From: an uncultured Desulfovibrio sp.
Lineage (GTDB): Bacteria; Desulfobacterota; Desulfovibrionia; Desulfovibrionales; Desulfovibrionaceae
Direction: 5' to 3'
DNA: 64,000 nt
Assembly: GCF_949282365.1 (NCBI RefSeq)
Contig: NZ_CASDOY010000002.1
Coordinates: 1 to 64,000 of the forward strand
A program made the translations under genes and the position numbers. Position 1 is the first letter of the stretch. Each line of letters starts with the position of its first letter. Under the pieces are notes generated by a model that had not been told where the DNA came from, ran no database searches, and saw nothing but the letters and a program-made list of their open reading frames with translations. Positions 26,148-36,355 of this stretch are shown one piece after another.

Positions 26148-27233
26148 ATGGCGCGAATTCTTTACGGTATCCACGGGACCGGACACGGGCATGCCATGCG
26201 CGGGCTGACCATCGCCCGCCGTCTGCGCGCGCACGAATTCCTGTTCGTGGCCAATGACGACGCCCCCAGGATCCTGGAGCCGGAATTCCGGGTCTACCGC
26301 CTCCCCAATCTGGGGACCGTGTTCCGCAACTATCAGGTGGACGTGCCTGCCACGGTGCGCAAGGCCCTGCCCCTGCTCTGGCACCGGCAGCGCTATGTGG
26401 ATGAGGTCTTGCGGCTCATCCACCGCTTCAAGCCCGATGTCTGCATGACGGATCTGGAATACTTCGTGCCGCGCGCGGCCGAAAGGGCCGGTCTGCCCTG
26501 CCTGACCCTCGATCATCAGCACGTCATCACCTGCTGCCGCCACGGCTGGCTGCCGCCGCGCATGTGGTGGGACCATTTCCTGCAGGGCATCACGCCCCGT
26601 TACCTGTTCCGGCCCACAAAGCAGAACCTGCTGGTCTCCTTCTACGCGCCGCAGGTGCAGCCCCGGTACCACGCGCGCGTGGTGCCGCCCATCCTGCGCG
26701 ACAGCGTCCTGCGCCTCACGCCCCGGGACGACGGCCATGTGGTGGTCTACCAGAGCAATTCCACGCATCGCAAGCTGGTGGATTTCCTGCTCCAGGCCAC
26801 GGACCGGCCCTGCTATGTCTTCGGCTACGACAGGACAGAAGGCCGCGAGGGCAATGTCATCTTCATGAAGAAGAGCGAGGAGGGCTTCCTCAAGCTGCTG
26901 GAAGGCTGCTCCTACGTCATCCAGGGCGGCGGGCATACGCTCATGACCGAGGCCCTGTATCTGGGCAAGCCCATCCTGAGCCTGCCGCTCAAGGCCATGG
27001 TGGAGCAGTGCTTCAACGCCCTGTACCTGGAGCGCCTGAACTACGGCATGCAGGCCGACATGCTGACCCTGGAGCCTGACCTGCTGCGCCGCTTCGAGGC
27101 GCGCCTGCCCGAATTCCGGGCCTCCATCGCCCGGGGACAGTTCTGCGGCAACGAGCTGGTCTTCGGCCTGGTGGACAGCTTCATCCGTACCGGCAGCCTG
27201 CCGGTCTCCGGCACGCCCAAGGTGGTGGAATAG
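26148..27233 (+). CDS. glycosyltransferase, GT1/GT28 (MurG-like)
   Basis: A 361-aa GT-B enzyme. It opens with ARILYGIHGTGHGHAMRGL, the glycine/histidine-rich acceptor-side loop of MurG-like and diacylglycerol glucosyltransferase enzymes. In the C-terminal half, YVIQGGGHTLMTEALYLGKP (about 258-277) is the donor-binding GGG region. Such enzymes add sugars to lipid acceptors at the cytoplasmic face of the membrane. GGGGGAG precedes the ATG. It has its own promoter and operator-like repeat and a terminator downstream, so it is a separately regulated single gene near the GT2/GtrA set. Confidence 0.8.
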   Translation: MARILYGIHGTGHGHAMRGLTIARRLRAHEFLFVANDDAPRILEPEFRVYRLPNLGTVFRNYQVDVPATVRKALPLLWHRQRYVDEVLRLIHRFKPDVCMTDLEYFVPRAAERAGLPCLTLDHQHVITCCRHGWLPPRMWWDHFLQGITPRYLFRPTKQNLLVSFYAPQVQPRYHARVVPPILRDSVLRLTPRDDGHVVVYQSNSTHRKLVDFLLQATDRPCYVFGYDRTEGREGNVIFMKKSEEGFLKLLEGCSYVIQGGGHTLMTEALYLGKPILSLPLKAMVEQCFNALYLERLNYGMQADMLTLEPDLLRRFEARLPEFRASIARGQFCGNELVFGLVDSFIRTGSLPVSGTPKVVE

Positions 27234-27283
27234 AGGAGAAGACGCATATCGGCAGGGCCCCTATTCTTGTGTGCCATGACAGC

Positions 27284-27320
27284 AAAAAGCCTCTTCCGTA
27301 TCATGCGGGAGAGGCTTTTC
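27284..27320. terminator. bidirectional terminator
   Basis: AAAAGCCTCT (27285-27294) and AGAGGCTTTT (27310-27319) form a stem with T-runs on both strands. It lies between the convergent ends of the glycosyltransferase and the SWIM protein genes and can serve both. Confidence 0.85.
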
Positions 27321-27353
27321 TGCATGAAGCGCTACTCCCTGTCGAATTTCTTG

Positions 27354-28013
27354 TTATAACCCTCTATCTTGTAATATTTTTCGTAATATCTTCACCCACA
27401 AGCAGCGTGGGGAGGGACCTTTGTTGTAGCTCCAGCGGCGTTCCGCACGATTCCAGCCGTATAGCTTGCCCTCAAAGTAGAGGTTCACCCACCCTGAACG
27501 AACGAAGTTGCGTGTATCCACGATGTAGACAGCCCCCTCAAACTCGCCATAGTCTTTCCTGTTATACGGCATACCTGTGCCTGTTTGGCTTTGTGTGTCG
27601 ATGATGGCACGCCATGGTTGCAGGGATGCTGGCAGCTTGTCATGGTGTTCGGCGTATGCGCCTGCCAGATGTTTGCAAATACGCGCTGGGTGCAAGTCGT
27701 TTCCAATATTGCGGCGTTTTATCCAGTCCTGGCAAGAGCAGCGTACCCTGCGTAGGTTGCATGTGTATATAGTGCCCGTTTCGCTGTATGACGGAATTTT
27801 CAGGACCATCCCGTCAGTCTGGTCTTCGGCATCCTCCTTGGCCCAGATTCTGGCTTCCATCGGGGATGGTTTTATTATCACATCCTCATCGTCGGTCAAA
27901 ATGATGGAATTTTTTTGGGGGGGTGTTTGTTGGTGGTCTTCGGGACGTGGACGGAAAAAAAGAACCAGGGCCACAATGGCAGCAATGAATATGATAAGAG
28001 CGAAGATGTTCAT
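27354..28013 (-). CDS. membrane-anchored SWIM zinc-finger protein, hypothetical
   Basis: A 219-aa protein. One hydrophobic segment at the N-terminus (MNIFALIIFIAAIVALVLFF) is followed by a soluble domain containing a SWIM-type Zn motif: CSCQDW, then after about 20 residues ICKHL, giving CxC...CxH. The C-terminal part is rich in Trp, Tyr and Arg and is unfamiliar. SWIM motifs usually bind DNA or protein partners, so a membrane-tethered version is unusual. I start it at ATG 28013, where the hydrophobic segment begins; up to 11 more codons are open upstream, and no ribosome-binding site is decisive. Its G+C content is visibly lower than that of the neighbours, and flanking DNA to 28.2 kb is likewise lower, suggesting recent acquisition. 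Confidence 0.65.
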   Translation of the reverse strand: MNIFALIIFIAAIVALVLFFRPRPEDHQQTPPQKNSIILTDDEDVIIKPSPMEARIWAKEDAEDQTDGMVLKIPSYSETGTIYTCNLRRVRCSCQDWIKRRNIGNDLHPARICKHLAGAYAEHHDKLPASLQPWRAIIDTQSQTGTGMPYNRKDYGEFEGAVYIVDTRNFVRSGWVNLYFEGKLYGWNRAERRWSYNKGPSPRCLWVKILRKILQDRGL

Positions 28014-28181
28014 GGTTCCGGTTAGCATGGACATCGGCCTGTCCATATCTTTGTCGCGTCACTGCAGTTCATTCCCGCGCATATGGGAATACTCTTCAAT
28101 AAGATGCAAAAGATGACAGGCACCAGCAGACTGTCTGTATACTACCGAATGTGCATGCTGCACGCCTGCTCCAATGACGAT

Positions 28182-28224
28182 AAAAAAGGGAAGGGGCACT
28201 TTGTCCACAAAGCGGCCCCTTCCC
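28182..28224 (-). terminator. intrinsic terminator of the liv operon
   Basis: GGGAAGGGGC (28188-28197) pairs with GCCCCTTCCC (28215-28224); on the minus strand a T6 tract follows. It is 40-80 bp after the livF stop. Confidence 0.85.
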
Positions 28225-28266
28225 CTCGCACGACACTGCCCGTCAGGGTAGCCATGAGATGCTGTC

Positions 28267-28963
28267 CTACATGCCCAGATAGGCGGAGCGCACGTCCTCG
28301 CTCTGGAGCAGGTTCTCGGCGCTGTCGCTGGTGACGATGCGGCCGTTTTCCATGACGTAGCCGCGGTGGGCGATGCGCAGGGCCTGGTTGGCGTTCTGTT
28401 CCACCAGGAAGACCGTGGTGCCGTTGGCGTTGACGCGCTGGATGATCTGGAAGATCTGCTGGATGATAATGGGAGCGAGGCCCAGGGAGGGCTCGTCCAG
28501 CAGGAGCAGTTTGGGCCGGGCCATGAGGGCGCGGCTGATGGCCAGCATCTGCTGCTCGCCGCCGGAAAGGGTGCCGCCGGTCTGCCTGCGGCGCTGGGCG
28601 AGGATGGGGAAGAGGTCGAAGACGTAGTCCATGTCTTCCTTGATGCCCTGCACGTCGTTGCGCAGGAAGGCGCCCAGGTCGAGGTTCTCGCGCACGCTGA
28701 GGTCCGGGAAGATGAGGCGGCCTTCGGGCACCTGCGAGATGCCCAGGCGGACGATCTCGTGCGGGGGCAGCTCGTGGATGGGCATGCCGTCCCAGAGGAT
28801 CTCGCCCTTGCGCGGCCGGTTGATGCCGCAGATGGTCATGAGCGTGGTGGACTTGCCGGCGCCGTTGGCGCCGATGAGGGTCACGATCTCGCCGTCATCC
28901 ACGCGCAGGGAAACGTCGCGCAGGGCCTGGATGTTGCCGTAATAGGTATCAATGCCCTTGACT

Positions 28964-28971
<8 letters not shown>
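28267..28971 (-). CDS. livF: branched-chain amino acid ABC transporter, ATP-binding protein LivF
   Basis: One of the two ATPases driving import of branched-chain amino acids by the Liv complex at the inner membrane. The 234-aa protein has Walker A GANGAGKST, signature LSGGEQQM, Walker B LLLLDEPSLGLAP and the switch His in VFLVEQN context. Its length and the LGISQVPEGRLIFPDLSVREN segment are characteristic of LivF. GGGAG precedes the ATG, and the start overlaps the end of livG by 8 bp. It is the last gene of livKHMGF. Confidence 0.95.
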
Positions 28972-29748
<777 letters not shown>

Positions 29749-29752
<4 letters not shown>

Positions 29753-30984
29753 GCGCGTCCTCCTTTGTCGCCGCCCTGCAGGGCAGTGATGCGGTAACGG
29801 CGGCGCTCGCCGGTGACAAGGCCCTGGGGCCGGAAGATCATCATGATGACCATGATGGCGCCGAAGAGCAGCATGCGGTACTCGGAGAAGGCCCGCAGGT
29901 ATTCGGGCGCCAGGATGAGGATGGTGGCGGCGATGACCACGCCCACGATGGAGCCCATGCCGCCCAGCACCACCATGGACAGGATCATGGCCGATTCCAT
30001 GAAGGTGAAGCTGGCGGGGTTGATGAAGGTGGTCTTGGCCGCGAAGATGACCCCGGCGAAACCGGCCCAGCAGGAGCTCAGGGCAAAGGCCGAGAGCTTG
30101 ACGCGGGCCAGGTCGATGCCCATGGCTTCACAGGCGATCTCGTCTTCACGCAGGGCCTGCAGGGCCAGGCCCACGCGGGAGTTCTTGAGGCGGCTGATGA
30201 CGATGATGGTCAGGATGACGGCCAGCAGCACCAGATAGTAGATGAAGATGGTGTTCTCGGCGATCTCCAGGTTCTGGCCGAAGAAGGAGGGGCCGGGGAT
30301 GTTCTTGATGCCGCCGGAACCGCCGGTGAGACTGGTCCAGTTGAGCAGCACCAGGCGCACGATCTCGCCGAAGCCCAGGGTGACGATGGCCAGATAGTCG
30401 CCGCGCAGGCGCAGCACCGGGAAGCCCAGGGCCAGACCGAAGACGATGGCCATGAAGCCGCCCACGGGCAGACAGGCCCAGAAGCCCAGGCCGAAGGCCT
30501 GGTTGAGCAGGGCGTAAGTATAGGCGCCCACGGCGTAGAAGGCCACATAGCCCAGCACCAGCTGGCCGGCGATGCCCACGGCGATGTTCAGGCCCAGGGC
30601 CAGGATGACGTAGAGCATGGCCGAGATCATAATGTTGGTCTGGTAGAAGGAGCTCACCAGGGGCATGACGATCATGACGGCCAGCAGCAGGCCCAGGCTG
30701 GTCAGTTTGGTGGTGGCGTTGCGTCCGGGCAGGGTGAACAGGGCATGCAGGCCCTTGCCCAGGCCTTCGGGCAGGCGGATCAGGGGGATGCCGCGCGCCT
30801 TGCGGCTGAAACACCAGTGCCAGAGCATGGAAAGGAAGAAGATGGCCACACCCAGGAGCAGGACCCGGTGGAACTGCCATTCCACGGTATGGTCGACGCT
30901 GTTGAGCTTGATGCCCATGACCGGGAAGGTCAGGAGCATGAACCAGCAGGCAGCCACAAGGGCTTTTGTGAGATATTGCATCAT
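29749..30984 (-). CDS. livM: branched-chain amino acid ABC transporter, permease LivM
   Basis: One of two inner-membrane permease subunits, 411 aa. The C-terminal 300 residues form the conserved permease core with SFYQTNIMISAMLYVILALGLN, the GEIVRLVLLNW segment and the EAA-like loop ALREDEIACEAMGID (about 300) that contacts the ATPases. The N-terminal 120 residues add two extra hydrophobic segments, as in many LivM proteins. It starts 6 bp after the livH stop without its own clear ribosome-binding site. Confidence 0.9.
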
Positions 30985-30990
30985 GATGGG

Positions 30991-31899
30991 CTACACCTTC
31001 TGCACTTTCGCTTTGCCGAGGATGCCGTCGGGCCGGAAGATGAGGATCAGGATCAGCAGGGCGAAGGCCAGGGCATCCTCATAGTTGCCCGACAGGTAAC
31101 CGGTGGTCATGCTCTCGGCGATGCCCAGCACGAGGCCGCCCACCATGGCCCCGGGGATGGAGCCGATACCGCCGAGCACGGCGGCGGTGAAGGCCTTGAG
31201 GCCCGCCAGGAAGCCGATGCCGAAGTTGACCTGCCCCATGTGGGAGGCGATGAGCACGCCGCCCAGGGCCGCCAGGGCCGAGCCGACGATGAAGGTGAGC
31301 GAGATGATGCGGTCGGCGTTGATGCCCAGCAGCAGGGCCATCTTGCGGTTCTGGGCGGTGGCGCGCATGGCCTTGCCCATGCGGGTGTAACGGATGAACA
31401 GGCTCAGGGAGACCATGGCCAGCGTGCTGGTGACGAGGATCAGGAAATCACTGGGGCCCATGATGTTGCCCAGGTAGTCCAGGAACTCCATATCCGGCAG
31501 CAGGCGGGGGAAGGGGACGTAATCGGAGGTCTGCGCCAGCAGCACATAGTTCTGCAGGAAGATGGACATGCCGATGGCCGAGATGAGGGGCGACAGGCGC
31601 GGAGCGCCGCGCAGGGGTTTGTAGGCCACTTTTTCCAGCGTATAGCCGTAGGCCGCGCTCCAGACCACGGCCGCCAGGGCCGCCACGATGAGGATGCCTC
31701 CGGCGGGGAAACCGGCGATGCCCAGCACGCCGGCCACCAGCAGGGCGGTGAAGGCGCCCAGCATGTAGATCTCGCCGTGTGCGAAGTTGATCAGTTCGAT
31801 GATGCCGTACACCAGCGTGTAGCCCAGGGCGATGAGGGCATAGATGCTGCCGCGTGTGAGGCCGCCGAAGAAAAGTTCGATAAAGTACTGGAAGTCCAT
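30991..31899 (-). CDS. livH: branched-chain amino acid ABC transporter, permease LivH
   Basis: The other permease subunit, 302 aa from ATG 31899. It shows the family start FFGGLTRGSIYALIALGYTLVYGIIELINF (split here as two motifs, FFGGLTRGSIYALIALGY and TLVYGIIELINFAHGE) and the EAA-like loop RATAQNRKMALLLGIN. Fourteen more codons are open upstream, but homology begins at MDFQYFIE. The ribosome-binding site is weak. A GC-rich hairpin stands between it and livK. Confidence 0.9.
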   Translation of the reverse strand: MDFQYFIELFFGGLTRGSIYALIALGYTLVYGIIELINFAHGEIYMLGAFTALLVAGVLGIAGFPAGGILIVAALAAVVWSAAYGYTLEKVAYKPLRGAPRLSPLISAIGMSIFLQNYVLLAQTSDYVPFPRLLPDMEFLDYLGNIMGPSDFLILVTSTLAMVSLSLFIRYTRMGKAMRATAQNRKMALLLGINADRIISLTFIVGSALAALGGVLIASHMGQVNFGIGFLAGLKAFTAAVLGGIGSIPGAMVGGLVLGIAESMTTGYLSGNYEDALAFALLILILIFRPDGILGKAKVQKV

Positions 31900-31943
31900 G
31901 CCGTTACAGGGGCTGCGGTTTACCCGGGCGCAGGCGGGCAAGA

Positions 31944-31970
31944 GGGCGCGGAGGCCGTGCCTCCGCGCCC
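31944..31970 (-). terminator. intercistronic hairpin between livK and livH
   Basis: A perfect 11-bp stem (GGGCGCGGAGG with CCTCCGCGCCC, 5-nt loop) lies 16 bp after the livK stop, without a T-run. It likely acts as a partial stop or mRNA stabiliser, letting the binding protein be made in excess. Confidence 0.5.
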
Positions 31971-31985
31971 GTGCGCCAGTCGGTC

Positions 31986-33116
31986 TTAATGCAGGGTGAT
32001 GCTGTGGTCGCTTTCGACGAACTTGCCGTCCTTGACCACATACACGGACAGGCCCAGACCGGTGGCGTCGCCGGCCTTGTTGAAGGAGAGCTTGCCGAGG
32101 GGGGTGTCCACTTCGGTGCTCTTGAGGGCCGCCATGATCTTGTCGGTATCGGTGCTGCCGGCCGTTTCGATGGCCTTGATGAGGGCCTGGGTGGCGGCGT
32201 AGGCATTGTAGTAGCCGAAGCCGGGCTCGCTGCCGAACTGCTTGACGTGGGCTTCGCGGGCGTGCTTGTACATGGCCAGGGTACTGGTGTCCTTGGGATA
32301 GGAGGCCATGACGCCTTCGCTGTCCTTGCCGGTCATCTTGAGGAAGGTCTCGTCCTTCACGCCGTCAGGGCCGATGAGGGGGGTCTTGACGCGGTCGCGG
32401 CGCATCTGCTGCACCAGCTTGGAGGCGGTGTTCTGGTAGCCGCCGAAGACCAGCACGTCGGCCTTGACGCGGCGCAGCTTGCGCACCACGGCGGAGAAGT
32501 CCACGGCGTCGGGGGTCACGGCTTCAAAAAGCACGGTCTCGGCACCGGCTTTTTCCAGATTGTTGCGGTTCTGCTGGGCGAAGCCCTTGCCGTATTCGCC
32601 GTTGTCGTGCAGATAGGCGACCTTCTTGGCCTTGAGCACTTCGGTGATGTAGCTGCTGGTCAGCTGGGCCTGGGCGTTGTCGTTGGCCACGGTGCGCAGG
32701 AAGAGGGGATGCTTGCCTTCCAGGGTCAGGGCAGGCGTGGTGGCCGTGGGGGAGATGCTGATGATGTTGGCGCTTTCATACATGGGCAGGGAGGCGTTGG
32801 TGGCGCCGGAACAGATGGGGCCCATGATGGCCACGACCTTGTCGGAGATCAGCTTGGTGGCGGCGTTGGTGGCCAGCTCGGGTTTGCACTGGTCGTCCTG
32901 GGCCACCAGTTCGATCTGCTTGCCCAGCACGCCGCCCTTGGCGTTGGCTTCTTCGATGACGATCTTGGCAGCATTGAGGCTGGGGACGCCGTAGGACGCC
33001 AGGTCGCCGGAATGGGCGCCCTGCACGCCGATCTTGATGGTGTCGGCGGCCATGGCGGGAGCCGCCACGGCAACGCTGCACAGCGCGGCCATGAGCCAGG
33101 TCATGCACTTTTTCAT
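31986..33116 (-). CDS. livK: branched-chain amino acid ABC transporter, substrate-binding protein
   Basis: The periplasmic receptor of the Liv importer, 376 aa. The signal peptide MKKCMTWLMAALCSVAVAAP ends near AMA-ADT. The mature part opens with TIKIGVQGAHSGDLASYG, the usual start of Leu/Ile/Val-binding proteins, and contains AIMGPICSGATNASLPMYE in the ligand pocket region. AAGGAGGGAG precedes the ATG. It is the first gene of livKHMGF; der starts its own unit downstream of this promoter region on the same strand. Confidence 0.95.
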   Translation of the reverse strand: MKKCMTWLMAALCSVAVAAPAMAADTIKIGVQGAHSGDLASYGVPSLNAAKIVIEEANAKGGVLGKQIELVAQDDQCKPELATNAATKLISDKVVAIMGPICSGATNASLPMYESANIISISPTATTPALTLEGKHPLFLRTVANDNAQAQLTSSYITEVLKAKKVAYLHDNGEYGKGFAQQNRNNLEKAGAETVLFEAVTPDAVDFSAVVRKLRRVKADVLVFGGYQNTASKLVQQMRRDRVKTPLIGPDGVKDETFLKMTGKDSEGVMASYPKDTSTLAMYKHAREAHVKQFGSEPGFGYYNAYAATQALIKAIETAGSTDTDKIMAALKSTEVDTPLGKLSFNKAGDATGLGLSVYVVKDGKFVESDHSITLH

Positions 33117-33188
33117 TTTCTCCCTCCTTGAGAGACTCCGTGGACTGCCGCGCGCCGCACAACAGCAAAGCGGCGTCTACCTTGCGGC

Positions 33189-33194
33189 AGTATA
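33189..33194 (-). promoter_or_regulatory. -10 box of a likely liv operon promoter
   Basis: TATACT on the minus strand, about 75 bp upstream of the livK start. The -35 region (GTCAAA at 18 bp) is weak, so it may need an activator. Confidence 0.4.
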
Positions 33195-33336
33195 AGCCCT
33201 TTCTATTGCATCTTTGACGGATTCCTGTCAATGCGGCCCGCCGGATGGGCAGGCACATCCGCGCGCCCGGGGCGGGCCGGAAGGGCGTGGGACCGGGGCG
33301 GCGGACCATCCCGGCCCGTCCGCGTCCGGGCGGCGC

Positions 33337-34692
33337 CTACTGCGCTTTCTTGTGGCTGGAGCGCAGGTGCAGGCGCATGGGCGCGTGCGTGATGCCGAAG
33401 ATGCGGCGCAGGGCGCGTTCCAGGTAGCGGGCGTAGCTTTCCGGCACGCGGTCGGCGTCGCTGACGAAGAAGACGAAGGTCGGCGGCTGGGACTCGGCCT
33501 GGGTCAGATAGAAGAACTTGGCCCGCACGCGCTTGACCACCGGGGGCTGGTGGCGGGCCAGCACTTCTTCCATGGCCCGGTTGAGCTGGCCGGTGGGCAC
33601 GCGGATGGCGCACTCCTCGTGGATCTTGCGCGCCAGGGGCAGGATCTTGTTCAGGCCCGTGCCCTTGAGGGCCGAGACCGTGAGGATGGGCACATGCTTG
33701 CAGAAGGCCAGCATCTCGCTCACGTTCTGCAGCAGCTGCCTGAGCTGCCCGGCGGGCACCAGGTCGCACTTGTTGACCAGCACCATGAAGGGGATCTTGC
33801 GCGTGTCCAGCAGGTCCATGAGGCGCTTGTCCTGCTGGCTCACGCCTTCGGTGGCGTCCAGGGTCAGCAGGGTCACGTCGGCCTTGGTGGTGGATTTGAG
33901 GGCCGCGTTGACGGAATACTTCTCCACGATGTCCGTGATCTTCGTGCGGCGGCGGATGCCGGCCGTATCCACGAAGACATAGTCCCGGCCGTCGCGCGCG
34001 AAGCGCACGTCCACGCTGTCGCGGGTGGTGCCGGCCACGTCGGAGACGATCATGCGTTCCTCGCCGGCCAGGGCGTTGATCAGGGAGGATTTGCCCGCGT
34101 TGGGACGGCCCAGCATGGCCAGGCGCAGGGCCGGGGGCTCGTGCACGGCCTCATGGCCCTCGGGCAGCAGGCCGGCCAGCTCCTCGGTGAGGGCGCGGAT
34201 GTTGTGCCCGTGCTCGGCCGAGACGGGCAGCAGCGGGAAGCCCAGGCTGTGGAACTCGGCCAGCAGCTCGTCTTCCTTTTCCAGACCGTCCACCTTGTTG
34301 ACCACGCAGAGGGTGGGAAGGCCCATGCGGCGGATGTGGGCGGCCAGATATTCGTCCAGGGGCAGCAGCCCGTCACGGCCGTCCACCACGAAGGCCACGG
34401 CGCAGGCGTCCTTCATGGCGGCCTCGGCCTGGCGCAGGATGTCGGCCTCGAAACCGCGGATGCCTTCGGGCCCTTCGGTGACCATGGCGTGGGCGTCCAG
34501 GGTGATGCCGCCGGTGTCCACGATGCCGAAATCGGGGTGGCCCTTGCGGCGGACCACGCCTTCCATGCGGTCGCGGGTCACGCCGGGCCGGTCATGGGTG
34601 ATGGCGCGGTTGCTGCGGATCAGGCGGTTGAACAGGGTGGACTTGCCCACGTTGGGCCGTCCCACCAGAACGATGCAGGGTAATGAGGACAT
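33337..34692 (-). CDS. der: ribosome biogenesis GTPase Der
   Basis: Der (EngA) is a double GTPase needed for 50S ribosomal subunit assembly. The 451-aa protein has tandem G domains: GRPNVGKS at 11-18 with DTGG and NKVD, and GRPNAGKS at 195-202 with DTAG and NKCD, followed by a KH-like C-terminal domain (about 365-451). I set the start at ATG 34692, preceded by AAGGGAG; the longer open frame upstream is unrelated low-complexity sequence. It follows the phosphorelay operon on the same strand but is separated from it by a terminator and 400 bp. Confidence 0.95.
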   Translation of the reverse strand: MSSLPCIVLVGRPNVGKSTLFNRLIRSNRAITHDRPGVTRDRMEGVVRRKGHPDFGIVDTGGITLDAHAMVTEGPEGIRGFEADILRQAEAAMKDACAVAFVVDGRDGLLPLDEYLAAHIRRMGLPTLCVVNKVDGLEKEDELLAEFHSLGFPLLPVSAEHGHNIRALTEELAGLLPEGHEAVHEPPALRLAMLGRPNAGKSSLINALAGEERMIVSDVAGTTRDSVDVRFARDGRDYVFVDTAGIRRRTKITDIVEKYSVNAALKSTTKADVTLLTLDATEGVSQQDKRLMDLLDTRKIPFMVLVNKCDLVPAGQLRQLLQNVSEMLAFCKHVPILTVSALKGTGLNKILPLARKIHEECAIRVPTGQLNRAMEEVLARHQPPVVKRVRAKFFYLTQAESQPPTFVFFVSDADRVPESYARYLERALRRIFGITHAPMRLHLRSSHKKAQ

Positions 34693-34984
34693 GGGTCTCC
34701 CTTCGGCCGCGGCGGGCCGTTGTTGCGAACATGGGGCCGCCAGGGGCGGCAGGCGCGGCGCGGGAATCTGGAGGGAAAAAGCCCCGGCAAACGGCGGGGT
34801 GAGCGCCACACGCTGCGCTTGTGTAGCATCCGCGCCGCCGTTTGAAAAGCGAAAAATGCCGTGCGGCCGCACTGGGGGAACGGGCCCGGAAGATGCCGCG
34901 CAAGGCGGTGGTATGGCAGGGATTTTTGCGCAGTCGCCGGACGGCGGACGGTCATGGCCGGAGCGGGGAGCAAGGACGGCCCGC
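34693..34984. other. gene-free region upstream of der
   Basis: About 290 bp before the operon terminator. No gene or clear promoter was identified, although der must be transcribed from here or by read-through. Confidence 0.4.
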
Positions 34985-35022
34985 GAAAAAACAGCCCCTG
35001 CAGGTCCAAAGGGCCTGCAGGG
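34985..35022 (-). terminator. intrinsic terminator of the exporter/phosphorelay operon
   Basis: CCCTGCAGG (34996-35004) and CCTGCAGGG (35014-35022) form a stem; on the minus strand GCTG and six T follow. Confidence 0.75.
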
Positions 35023-35102
35023 ACCGCGTGGGTGTGGCTGTTCGCGCTGCCGCCGTGGCGGCTGGGGGCGGGAGGAACCCCCGGGATGGCCGGCGTGCGG
35101 CC

Positions 35103-36245
35103 TTACTCGCCGTCCCCGTTCCGGCCCTCCGCCGCGGGCATGGGCAGCAGCAGGCGGAACAGGGCCCCGCCTTCGGGGCGGTTGGCGGCCGTGATGCTGC
35201 CGCCGCGACCGTGGGCCAGGCCCGTGGCCACGGACAGGCCCAGACCGGCGGCCCGGCCCGCCTGGCGGTGGGTGGTGAAGAACGGCTCGAAAATATGGGG
35301 CATGATCTCGTCGGCGATGCCGCCGCCGCTGTCGGCCACGGAAAGTTCGTACCAGACCGTGCCGTCGTCGGCGGGGGGCAGCAGGCGCGCGCCGATGTCC
35401 AGGGTGCCGCCCCCGGGCATGGCGTCCAGGGCGTTCTCCATCAGGTGCAGGCAGATCTGCTCCAGCTCCAGCGCGGAGCCCAGCGGACGGGGCGCGTCCT
35501 CTCCCCATTCCGGCGGGAAGTGCAGGCGGCAGTCCACATGCAGGCTGTCCATGCGGCCCTGCAGCAGGGTCCGCACACGGGCGACCACGGCCTGCACGTC
35601 CATGGGCGCGCTGCGCGGGTCGAGGCCCACGCCGGCCATGAGCAGCTTGCGGGTGATCTCGCGCACGCGCATGCTCTGGGTCACGATGGCCTTGAGGGAG
35701 TCGCGCAGGTCGGCGATGTCGGGCAGGGCCTCGGCTTCGGGGCTGTCCAGGCTGTCGGCCATGAGGCCTGCGGCCTGGACGATGATGTTCAGGGGGTTGT
35801 TGACTTCATGGGCCACGCCCTCGGCGATGCGGCCCAGGCTGCGCAGGCGGGCCTCCTCGGCCAGACGCCGGGCCTGGCGGCGGGATTCGGCCCGTTCGCG
35901 GGCCTTGCGGCATTCCTCCAGCACGGCATTCAGGGAGACCGGTTTGGCCAGCCAGTTGAGCGCGCCGCGCCGCATGGCCTTGACGGCCTGGCTCATCTCC
36001 GTGGCCCCGGAGAGCATGACCACGTCGGGGCGCGGTTCATGCGTCTGCAGGACCTTGAGCAGGGAGACGCCGTCCATGCCCGGCAGGCAGACATCCAGAA
36101 AGACCAGATCCCAGTCCTTTTGCCGCAGCATGTCCAGGGCGCTTTCCGCGTCACCGGCCACGGCGGCTTCGATGCCGCGCAGCTCCAGACGCTGGGCCAG
36201 CGGTTCGGCAAAGCCCTGTTCGTCATCGACGATGAGTACGTGCAT
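35103..36245 (-). CDS. receiver-histidine kinase hybrid protein
   Basis: A 380-aa soluble protein with an N-terminal receiver domain (phosphoacceptor Asp51 in LVFLDVCLPGMDG, Lys101) joined to a kinase core with His146 in GVAHEVNNPLNII. The catalytic domain has N-box LHLMENALDAM, G1 DSGGGI, F-box PHIFEPFFTT and G2 GLGLSVATG. Input through a receiver makes it a kinase controlled by phosphorylation, not by a direct ligand. It has no membrane segment and no DNA-binding domain. The start at ATG 36245 has GGGGGG upstream; the open frame adds seven codons. It is the last gene of a seven-gene operon with the TauE-type permease. Confidence 0.85.
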   Translation of the reverse strand: MHVLIVDDEQGFAEPLAQRLELRGIEAAVAGDAESALDMLRQKDWDLVFLDVCLPGMDGVSLLKVLQTHEPRPDVVMLSGATEMSQAVKAMRRGALNWLAKPVSLNAVLEECRKARERAESRRQARRLAEEARLRSLGRIAEGVAHEVNNPLNIIVQAAGLMADSLDSPEAEALPDIADLRDSLKAIVTQSMRVREITRKLLMAGVGLDPRSAPMDVQAVVARVRTLLQGRMDSLHVDCRLHFPPEWGEDAPRPLGSALELEQICLHLMENALDAMPGGGTLDIGARLLPPADDGTVWYELSVADSGGGIADEIMPHIFEPFFTTHRQAGRAAGLGLSVATGLAHGRGGSITAANRPEGGALFRLLLPMPAAEGRNGDGE

Positions 36246-36355
36246 GACGTTCCCCCCTTTACGCACTACGGAAACGATACGGCGGACGGCCCCCGGCGGC
36301 TGCCGGGCCTTTTTCCTGTCCGGCGGACCGGCCGCCGGACAGGGGCAATGGCGGC

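Noticed and set aside
34693..35508. Long in-frame extension upstream of der
   Set aside because: The extension is antisense to the receiver-kinase gene and unlike Der; the ribosome-binding site and homology fix the start at 34692.
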